A program made the translations under genes and the position numbers. Shown piece after piece: positions 1 through 5,574 of a DNA stretch of 6,186 nucleotides. The notes beneath the pieces were generated by a model. The model made no database searches, was not told the DNA's origin, and saw only the letters and a program-made list of their open reading frames with translations. The stretch comes from Candidatus Giovannonibacteria bacterium RIFCSPHIGHO2_02_43_16 (GTDB lineage Bacteria > Patescibacteriota > Minisyncoccia > JACPKW01 > UBA11713). The stretch is taken from contig MFHJ01000021.1 of NCBI GenBank assembly GCA_001778545.1, forward strand, positions 1-6,186. Direction: 5' to 3'. The stretch's first letter is position 1. Each line of letters begins with the position of its first letter.

Positions 1-319
1 GATACAATGCCATGTTTGCATCTGAAAGATAATCTCGGATGAGTTCATTTACGTCGCCCTTGATGAGGACATTCCCGTCTATGTAAACGCTGTACTCATA
101 TTCGGGGAAATATTCGTGTGCTAGCATTTTTATACGGCGGTTGGAGCGCGTCAGGTCGCTCGGCACCGGCATTTCCATGATTCGAATTTGCCAGTGTTTT
201 GATTTTTGAGGTTTATCGGCCAAACATATAAAATCGCAGCCCGGCGGTAACACCGCGGGTTCCTGCAATTCATCATAGTTGCCGAATATTACCGTGTAGA
301 TAACTGTCCGGTTTGCCAT
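1..319 (-). CDS. DUF616 (TOD1/MUCI70-like) glycosyltransferase-like protein, N-terminal part, cut by the window edge
   Basis: Reading the minus strand from the ATG at 319 gives 106 codons with no stop, so the 3' end lies outside the window. The protein opens with a beta strand and the motif VIYTVIFGNYDELQEP (residues 6-21). This is followed by CDFICLADK (28-36), a central W (43), an NRRIK stretch (60-64), and YSVYIDGNVLIKGDV (76-90). This order (YT.iFGNYD, then cD.ic.aD, then nR..K, then y..yiDGN..i) is what I know of the DUF616/TOD1-MUCI70 glycosyltransferase-like domain (PF04765). The DGN at 81-83 sits where GT-A enzymes carry their metal-binding DxD. The likely role is transfer of a sugar onto a surface glycan; donor and acceptor are unknown. 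The start is well fixed: an in-frame TAA lies 18 bases upstream of the ATG and there is no other start between. No Shine-Dalgarno is visible. It is transcribed divergently from the sugar cluster. Family call is confident, function is not. Confidence 0.82.
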   Translation of the reverse strand, partial: MANRTVIYTVIFGNYDELQEPAVLPPGCDFICLADKPQKSKHWQIRIMEMPVPSDLTRSNRRIKMLAHEYFPEYEYSVYIDGNVLIKGDVNELIRDYLSDANMALY

Positions 320-397
320 AGGGTAATGAGTTTTTTATACCACGGCGTGACTTGTTATAAAAGAGTAAGTTGGTATATATTATAAAGATATAAAAAC
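320..397. promoter_or_regulatory. AT-rich divergent intergenic region between the DUF616 gene and the sugar operon
   Basis: This 78-base gap is the only place in the window where two genes face away from each other, so promoters for both directions are expected here. It is strongly AT-rich toward the plus-strand gene. On the minus strand there is an extended -10-like TGgTATAAA (plus positions 342 down to 334), which would place a start site roughly 8 bases before the ATG at 319. A perfect TATAAT also lies on the minus strand (384 down to 379). No operator-like inverted repeat or riboswitch fold stands out. Assignments rest on consensus matching by eye only. Confidence 0.45.
352..386 (+). promoter_or_regulatory. 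Candidate sigma70-type promoter for the sugar/polysaccharide operon
   Basis: A -35-like TTGTTA (352-357) is followed after 16 bases by an extended -10-like TGgTATATA (371-379). Overlapping alternatives are TATATT (376-381) and TATAAA (381-386). Using the first, the leader before the ATG at 398 would be only about 12 bases; using the last, the message would be almost leaderless. Either fits the lack of a Shine-Dalgarno upstream of 398. AT-rich sequence yields such matches easily, so the exact hexamers are uncertain. Confidence 0.4.
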
Positions 398-1522
398 ATG
401 AACCGAAAAATACCTCTTTTTAAGGTGCATATGCCGAAGACAGTTCTCGGCCCGCTCGGAAAAGTTTTGATGTCGGGCTATATAAGCGAAGGTGATAAGT
501 CCCATGAATTTGAGAAAAATTTTCAAGAATTTATTGGTAATCCGAATGTTGCGTTAGTAAACAGCGGAACGAGCGCCTTATCATTGGCGTATCGGCTAGC
601 TGGCATTGGCCCTGGTGATGAAGTTATCTCTACGCCAATGACTTGTCTCGCTACTAACGAACCAATAATGACGTCTGGAGCTAAGATTATTTGGGCAGAT
701 ATAGATAAGAACACAGGGAATATCGATACAAAATCACTCGAGGGCCGCATTACTCCCAAAACGAAAGCCATTGTGGTGGTTCATTGGGCCGGAAACCCGG
801 TGGATTTAGGAGCTGTTACGAAAATTGCGAAGAAACATAATCTCAAAGTGATTGAAGATGCCGCGCATGCTCTAGGCGCAAAGTACGATGGGAAATATAT
901 TGGGAATCATTCAGACTACGTTTGTTTTTCCTTTCAGGCCATAAAACACCTCACCACGGTAGACGGCGGAGCAGTTGCGGTAAAAACTCCGGAGGAATAC
1001 CAGCGCGCAATCTTGCTGAGGTGGTATGGAAACGCACGAAGCAGTACGAGCGATCCCATCAAATGGTCTGGGGATGTCCTAGAGCCCGGGTACAAGATGC
1101 ATATGAACGATGTAAACGCCACTATTGGTTTGGAGCAGCTGAAATATATGCCAAAGATTATAGCAATGTACAAAAAAAACGCTGCATACTTATTAGAAGG
1201 GTTGGAGGGAATAAAGGAGATCACATTGCCACAGACAACCGTAAATGGAGAATCAAGTTTTTGGCTTTTTACGATCAAACTTCCGGGTGAAGATTATCGG
1301 CAGAGGTTTTCAGAGGCTCTTCGGGCTCGCGGCATTGCAAATGGAATCGTACATTCGCGCAATGATGCTTATTCCCTCTTTAAATCCTGGAAAAGAAGCG
1401 ACCTGCCCGGTGTAGATGATTTTTGTTCGCGCATGTTAAATATTCCGTGCGGCTGGTGGCTTTCAAAATCAGACGTGTCATACATCATTAAAAATATAAA
1501 GGAAGTCGTGAAAGAAATTTAG
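398..1522 (+). CDS. DegT/DnrJ/EryC1/StrS-family PLP-dependent sugar aminotransferase
   Basis: This 374-residue protein matches the usual length of the family, which transfers an amino group from glutamate or glutamine to a keto group on a nucleotide sugar in the cytoplasm. Visible landmarks, in order: NSGTSAL (55-61), the PLP-phosphate loop; GPGDEVISTPMTCLAT (71-86); a VVHWAGNPVDL stretch (127-137); VIEDAAHALGAKYDGK (151-166), with Asp154 contacting the PLP ring nitrogen; and FSFQAIKHLTTVDGG (177-191), where Lys183 is the Schiff-base lysine. The lysine is present, so this is a true aminotransferase and not the His-containing dehydratase branch (ColD/E1-like). The GYKMHMNDVNATIGLEQL segment (231-248) is also typical. 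It is the first gene after the divergent promoter; the next gene begins 12 bases after its stop. The ATG at 398 is chosen because the N-terminal IPLFKVHMP lead-in is normal for the family. The exact sugar substrate cannot be told from sequence. Confidence 0.93.
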   Translation: MNRKIPLFKVHMPKTVLGPLGKVLMSGYISEGDKSHEFEKNFQEFIGNPNVALVNSGTSALSLAYRLAGIGPGDEVISTPMTCLATNEPIMTSGAKIIWADIDKNTGNIDTKSLEGRITPKTKAIVVVHWAGNPVDLGAVTKIAKKHNLKVIEDAAHALGAKYDGKYIGNHSDYVCFSFQAIKHLTTVDGGAVAVKTPEEYQRAILLRWYGNARSSTSDPIKWSGDVLEPGYKMHMNDVNATIGLEQLKYMPKIIAMYKKNAAYLLEGLEGIKEITLPQTTVNGESSFWLFTIKLPGEDYRQRFSEALRARGIANGIVHSRNDAYSLFKSWKRSDLPGVDDFCSRMLNIPCGWWLSKSDVSYIIKNIKEVVKEI

Positions 1523-1534
1523 CATCTGCCCTCG

Positions 1535-2494
1535 ATGAAAGTTTTAACTATTGGAGGAGCTGGATATATTGGCTCTCGACTTGTGCCGGAGCTGATGAAG
1601 GCTGGACATGATGTCGTCGTGGTAGATCAACTTTGGTTTGGTAATTTTTTACCGCCGTCCGTAAACATTATCCAAAAAGATTCTTTTTCCTTGAGGGCCG
1701 ATTTTATGCGGGGATTTGATGCCGTTATATTCCTATCGGGCATATCCAATGATCCTATGGCAGAGTATGCGCCGCACTTAAATTTTATGGCTAATGCTTC
1801 TGCCCCAGCACACGCGGCATATATTGCCAAAAAAGCCGGAGTAAGGAGGTTCGTATACGCCGATTCCTGCTCGGTTTATGGCTTTACTGACGGAGTTGAG
1901 GTAGACGAAAAATATTTGCCAGGAAGCACTGCTCCATATGGAATTTCCAAACTGCAGGGAGGATTGGGAGTTTTGCAGCTTGTCGATGATAATTTTTCCA
2001 CAATTTGCCTGCGGCAAGGAACACTTTCCGGATACAGCCCGCGAATGCGCTTTGATTTATTCATAAATACCATGTACATGAAAGCCATGATGGAAAATAA
2101 AATCGTGGTGAATAATCCCGTAATATGGCGGCCGCTTTTGGCGATGACCGATGCGGTTAAATGCTACATTAAGGCCCTAGAAGCACCCCCTGAGGTAAGC
2201 GGAACATTTAATGTGTTGACATTAAATTTGCAAGTGGGAAATGCGGCAGACCACGTGAAGAGATATTTTTTGGAAAAGCATGGCGTTGATGTCGAGCAGA
2301 GCATAAACAATATACAAGACAGGAGAAATTATCGAGTTTCCAATCGGAAAGCAAGAGAAGTATTGGGAATTGATTTTAACGGGTCTTTAACCGGCATTTT
2401 AGATGAGCTGGATGTGAATCTCGGAAAAGATTTTAACTTTGATCAGGATCATTTTTACAATATCCAGATGTTTAAACGCATCTTTAAAGAATGA
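1535..2494 (+). CDS. NAD-dependent epimerase/dehydratase, extended SDR family (nucleotide-sugar)
   Basis: This complete 319-residue extended short-chain dehydrogenase/reductase should use NAD(H) to epimerise, dehydrate or reduce a nucleotide sugar. The Rossmann glycine motif GGAGYIG is at 7-13, and Asp31 at the end of the second strand favours NAD over NADP. The SNDP stretch is at 71-74. The catalytic set is Ser111 (in DSCSVYG, 110-116), Tyr135 and Lys139 (YGISK). The position before Ser111 is Asp where relatives commonly have Ser. A substrate-domain WRPLLAMTDAV (198-208) and a C-terminal NYRVSNRKAREVLGI (265-279) are typical of sugar epimerases. The ATG at 1535 starts right at the first beta strand (MKVLTIGG), leaving no room for another start; no Shine-Dalgarno is seen. 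It overlaps the following epimerase gene by 4 bases, so the two are probably co-translated. Which reaction it performs is not decidable here. Confidence 0.9.
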   Translation: MKVLTIGGAGYIGSRLVPELMKAGHDVVVVDQLWFGNFLPPSVNIIQKDSFSLRADFMRGFDAVIFLSGISNDPMAEYAPHLNFMANASAPAHAAYIAKKAGVRRFVYADSCSVYGFTDGVEVDEKYLPGSTAPYGISKLQGGLGVLQLVDDNFSTICLRQGTLSGYSPRMRFDLFINTMYMKAMMENKIVVNNPVIWRPLLAMTDAVKCYIKALEAPPEVSGTFNVLTLNLQVGNAADHVKRYFLEKHGVDVEQSINNIQDRRNYRVSNRKAREVLGIDFNGSLTGILDELDVNLGKDFNFDQDHFYNIQMFKRIFKE

Positions 2495-3048
2495 AGATTG
2501 AACGTACGGATATAGAAGAGCTCTATATTTTTACTCCTGATGCCTTTGTGGATGAGCGAGGGTTTTTTATGGAAACGTATCGAAAAGACAAGTTTCAAGA
2601 ATTTGGCATTGATGCAGAATTTGTGCAGGACAACCATTCGCGCTCCGCGAAGAATGTTTTAAGGGGCTTGCACTTTCAATGGGAGCCTCCGATGGGAAAA
2701 CTTATGCGCGTAACCCAGGGGAGCGCTTTTTTGGCAGCCGTTGATATAAGAAAAAAATCAAAAACGCTCGGCAAATGGTTTGGGGTAGAAGCGAGCGCCG
2801 AAAATAGAAAACAGCTCTATGCTCCTGCAGGTTTTGCCAGAGGTTTTTGCGTTCTCTCGGATACCGCAGAGATACAGTATAAGTGCACTGGTCTCTACAA
2901 TAAAAATGCGGAATCCGGAATTTTTTGGAACGATCCAGGAATTGGCATTAAGTGGCCGATAGAAAATCCAATTCTTTCAGAGAAGGACAGGAATGCCAAA
3001 ACTCTGGACAAATGGCTTAAACTTCCGGAATCAGATTTATTTTCGTAG
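2491..3048 (+). CDS. rfbC: dTDP-4-dehydrorhamnose 3,5-epimerase family protein (RmlC-like) with altered pocket residues
   Basis: This 185-residue cupin has the family's usual length. RmlC enzymes epimerise C3 and/or C5 of a nucleotide-linked 4-keto-6-deoxy sugar. Visible motifs: DERGFFMETY (21-30), FVQDNHSRS (44-52), NVLRGLHFQ (55-63) with Arg58 and the catalytic base His61, Lys70, VDIRKKS (84-90), EIQYKC (127-132) with catalytic Tyr130, a WNDPGIGIKWP segment (146-156), and LSEKD (162-166) with Asp166 as the partner of His61. Against my recollection of Salmonella RmlC, two pocket positions differ: GFAHGF is here GFARGF (Arg116 replaces His), and the Asp in its GEVFD stretch is Leu81. The core catalytic residues remain, so the enzyme should be active, possibly on a different sugar or as a single-site epimerase. 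Its ATG overlaps the SDR stop (ATGA, 2491-2494). No rmlA, rmlB or rmlD is visible nearby, so a rhamnose role is unproven. Confidence 0.9.
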   Translation: MKIERTDIEELYIFTPDAFVDERGFFMETYRKDKFQEFGIDAEFVQDNHSRSAKNVLRGLHFQWEPPMGKLMRVTQGSAFLAAVDIRKKSKTLGKWFGVEASAENRKQLYAPAGFARGFCVLSDTAEIQYKCTGLYNKNAESGIFWNDPGIGIKWPIENPILSEKDRNAKTLDKWLKLPESDLFS

Positions 3049-3081
3049 AAAACTAAGCGCGCGTGTTAATGTTATAAGACT

Positions 3082-4908
3082 ATGCTACTAAGGCGAATTA
3101 AATTTGCCATCAAACTTTTTGAGAAGCTTTTCGGTAAATACAAAATACAGATTGTTGCATTGGCTTTCCTTGGTTTTTTGGGCGGACTTATGGAAAGTGC
3201 GAGCATCAGCCTGTTGATACCTGTTTTTTCTATGGCTTTGGGGAAAGACCCCTTAGATATAGGTACGTTATCACAGGTCGTGAAGAACTTCTTCGCCTTT
3301 CTGATATATTTGCGGCCGCAGTTTTTCACTCACTTCATAAGAAATACCTTGGGGAATATCAATTATGATATGGTTTGGCTTCTGGCCTTAATTCCGTTAC
3401 TTTTTTTTGCCAAATCCGCTTTAATGGTTTGGTTTAGCTATATAGGCACTTCCATTGGGACTAAGTTTGAATTTGAAACTAGAAGCCGCCTTTATCGAAA
3501 AGCACTATTAGCTCACTGGCCGTATCTTTTAAAACAAAAAATTGGGCATCTTGAAAACACATTAATGTACGATATTAGAATGTCGGCAAAACTGATGGGG
3601 GGAATGATTTCTTTTATTTTGGATATATCCAGTCTTTTTGTGTATATAATCGTGGCCGTAAGTATTTCTTATCAAATAACGCTGATTACTTTATCAGTCG
3701 GTATTGTTATCTTTGTGGTAGCACAGTTTTTTATGCAGCGCACTCGGCATTATGTTAAACGCCAAACAGTTTTTAATAAAGATATAGCGCACCATATCAA
3801 TGAACATATTTCCGGGATAAAGACAATTAAAGCCGCTGGGGTAGAGCGTAAGGTCGCATTAGTGGGCGGGAACTTTTTTCAGTACTTAAGAGATTTCACG
3901 ATTCGTCAGTCTTTGCTTAAGCATATTATTAGTTCGCTTTCATCGCCCTTGAGCATCTTATTTATTGTCATCGTTTTTGCGATATCTTACAAAAGTCCCG
4001 ATTTTAATCTTACTATATTTATCGCCACGATTTACATTATTCAGCGAATTTTCATTCACATAAATACAGCCCAAAAATCTTTGCACGACATGAATGATTT
4101 CGGGCCTCATTTTGTGAGTGTGGGCGATCTTGAGACAAATGTTGATAAAAATTTGGAATCGGATAGTGGCGAAAAAGGTTTTGTCTTTAAAGATAGGTTG
4201 GAATTTAGAGATGTTAAATTTTCTTATCCAGGCAAAGAGCCAGTTTTAGATGGGATAAGTTTTGCCGTTAAAAAAGGGGAGCTCGTAGGCGTTGTTGGGT
4301 CTTCGGGATCAGGCAAGACGACTCTAGTAGACTTATTTATGCGCTTTTTTTATCCTCAATCTGGAGAAATTATTTTGGATGGAGTTAATATAAATGAAAT
4401 CAAGCTCGCACAATGGCGCAAAAACATTGGATATATGCCCCAAGACACTTTTTTATTAAATGATACAATTTCGAATAACATCAGGTTTTACGATGATTCT
4501 TTGTCTGAAGAAGACATAAAACGATCGGCTGAAATTGCCAATGCGGTTAAATTTATCGAAAAACTATCGAGCGGTTTCGAAACTATTATAGGTGAGCATG
4601 GCGTTTTGCTTTCCGGCGGACAAAAACAGAGAATAGCCCTTGCGCGCACTCTTGCCAGAAAACCGCATATTTTAATTTTAGATGAAGCCACAAGCTCTTT
4701 GGACAATGAATCGGAAGCGCTTATACAAGAAGCTATAGAAAATCTAAAAGGCCAGACGACAGTCATAGTTATTGCCCATAGAGTATCTACTATCATGAAT
4801 GCCGACCGGCTGATCGCACTAGAGGGTGGAAAGATTAAGGAAACAGGAACCCCGGAGGAACTTCTAAAGAAAAAGGATTCATATTTCTATAGAGTCAATC
4901 TCTTATGA
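3082..4908 (+). CDS. ABC transporter, fused permease/ATPase (PglK/MsbA-like glycolipid flippase)
   Basis: This 608-residue half-transporter carries an N-terminal membrane domain and a C-terminal ATPase, and would work as a homodimer in the inner membrane. Hydrophobic segments lie near 22-50, 96-122, 173-195, 196-216, 280-302 and 309-327, giving the six helices of a type IV (exporter) fold. The ATPase is complete: Walker A GSSGSGKT (406-413), Q-loop Gln454, signature LSGGQ (510-514), Walker B ILILDE (530-535) and the switch His566. Between helices 1 and 2 there is a long stretch (about 52-95) with an amphipathic part, which recalls the external helix of PglK, the flippase for lipid-linked oligosaccharides. 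Because it sits among sugar-modifying and glycosyltransferase genes, export or flipping of a lipid-linked glycan is the best guess; a lipid A or drug exporter is possible. It starts 33 bases after the RmlC-like gene, and its stop overlaps the GT2 start by 4 bases. Confidence 0.92.
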   Translation: MLLRRIKFAIKLFEKLFGKYKIQIVALAFLGFLGGLMESASISLLIPVFSMALGKDPLDIGTLSQVVKNFFAFLIYLRPQFFTHFIRNTLGNINYDMVWLLALIPLLFFAKSALMVWFSYIGTSIGTKFEFETRSRLYRKALLAHWPYLLKQKIGHLENTLMYDIRMSAKLMGGMISFILDISSLFVYIIVAVSISYQITLITLSVGIVIFVVAQFFMQRTRHYVKRQTVFNKDIAHHINEHISGIKTIKAAGVERKVALVGGNFFQYLRDFTIRQSLLKHIISSLSSPLSILFIVIVFAISYKSPDFNLTIFIATIYIIQRIFIHINTAQKSLHDMNDFGPHFVSVGDLETNVDKNLESDSGEKGFVFKDRLEFRDVKFSYPGKEPVLDGISFAVKKGELVGVVGSSGSGKTTLVDLFMRFFYPQSGEIILDGVNINEIKLAQWRKNIGYMPQDTFLLNDTISNNIRFYDDSLSEEDIKRSAEIANAVKFIEKLSSGFETIIGEHGVLLSGGQKQRIALARTLARKPHILILDEATSSLDNESEALIQEAIENLKGQTTVIVIAHRVSTIMNADRLIALEGGKIKETGTPEELLKKKDSYFYRVNLL

Positions 4909-5570
4909 ATCTGTCCATAATTATTCCTTTTTTTAATGAACAATCGAGATTTTCGAAAACTGTAAAATATATAAGAGATTTTTTAGATACGCAAAAGTTT
5001 TTTGATGACATTGAACTTATTTTCGTGGATGACGGAAGCACGGATAATACGCGCGGACTCATTGATGAATTCGCAAAACAAATTTCGATTAAGACAATCG
5101 CATATAAAAAAAACATGGGGAAGGGATATGCCGTGAGACAAGGCATGATGGCGGCAAAAAGCGATTACGCCTTGTTTTTGGACGCGGATATGTCGACGGA
5201 GCCAGAAGAAATAGAAAAATTCATGGCGGAGATAAAAAAAGGCACACCTGTGATTATCGGCTCTCGACGTTCAAAAGGCAGCCAAGTATTGGTTTCTCAA
5301 TCCCTGCATCGAACAATGATGGGCATGATTTTTACAATGCTGGCAAATCTAATTATGGGTATGCGGGTTCCGGATTTCACCTGCGGATTTAAATGTTTCT
5401 CGCGCAGGATATTATTCCTCGCGAAATTAAAAGGCCTTGAAATAGCCACCGTTCCGGTTGCCTGGAAAAACGACTCGGTCACGACCGTCCGATTGGGGAG
5501 GGACGCAATCGAATCTTTTTTTGATCTGATAAAAATTCGCTGGAATTATGTCCTCGGCAGGTACAACTAG
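4905..5570 (+). CDS. GT2-family glycosyltransferase (polyprenyl-phosphate sugar transferase-like) with apparent internal deletion
   Basis: The 221-residue protein is a family 2 GT-A glycosyltransferase resembling dolichyl/undecaprenyl-phosphate glucosyltransferases (ALG5/DPM1-like), which transfer a sugar from a nucleotide donor to a lipid phosphate at the membrane. It shows LSIIIPFFNE (3-11 region), the donor-site VDDGSTDNT (41-49), GKGYAVRQGM (72-81), the metal-binding DAD (93-95), a hydrophobic patch (137-152), VPDFTCGFKCFSRR (155-168) and PVAWKND (184-190). Relatives have roughly 20 more residues between the CGFKCFSR part and the EILFLAK part, including a W-(S/G)-(F/Y)-D-x-E segment. Here Arg168 is joined directly to ILFLAK (169-174; join near base 5408), with the reading frame kept. 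The core donor site is intact, but loss of this conserved segment could impair activity. The start overlaps the ABC stop (ATGA, 4905-4908). The family is certain; its working state is not. Confidence 0.85.
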   Translation: MNLSIIIPFFNEQSRFSKTVKYIRDFLDTQKFFDDIELIFVDDGSTDNTRGLIDEFAKQISIKTIAYKKNMGKGYAVRQGMMAAKSDYALFLDADMSTEPEEIEKFMAEIKKGTPVIIGSRRSKGSQVLVSQSLHRTMMGMIFTMLANLIMGMRVPDFTCGFKCFSRRILFLAKLKGLEIATVPVAWKNDSVTTVRLGRDAIESFFDLIKIRWNYVLGRYN

Positions 5571-5574
5571 AAAA

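Noticed and set aside
240..259. GC-rich inverted repeat (CCCGGCGGT, AAC, ACCGCGGG) that could be a hairpin
   Set aside because: It lies wholly inside the DUF616 coding region, encodes plausible residues there and has no T-tract, so it is neither a terminator nor a supported regulatory element.
922..1290. Open frames of over 110 codons on both strands inside the aminotransferase gene
   Set aside because: They lack recognisable motifs and overlap a fully supported aminotransferase in other frames.
398..1522. Possible 3-dehydratase (ColD/E1-like) instead of an aminotransferase, given the RmlC-like neighbour
   Set aside because: The Schiff-base lysine is present (Lys183 in QAIKHLTT); the dehydratase branch has His at this position.
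3049..3081. Gap between the RmlC-like gene and the ABC gene, with a TATAAG and a GCGCGCG run, considered as promoter or terminator
   Set aside because: TATAAG ends only 3 bases before the ATG, so a start site would fall inside the gene, and the GC run does not form a stable hairpin followed by T residues.
5548..5574. Earlier in-frame ATG at 5548 as the start of the FkbM gene
   Set aside because: It would overlap the GT2 gene by 23 bases and add a short tail with no family likeness; the ATG at 5575 lies just after the GT2 stop.
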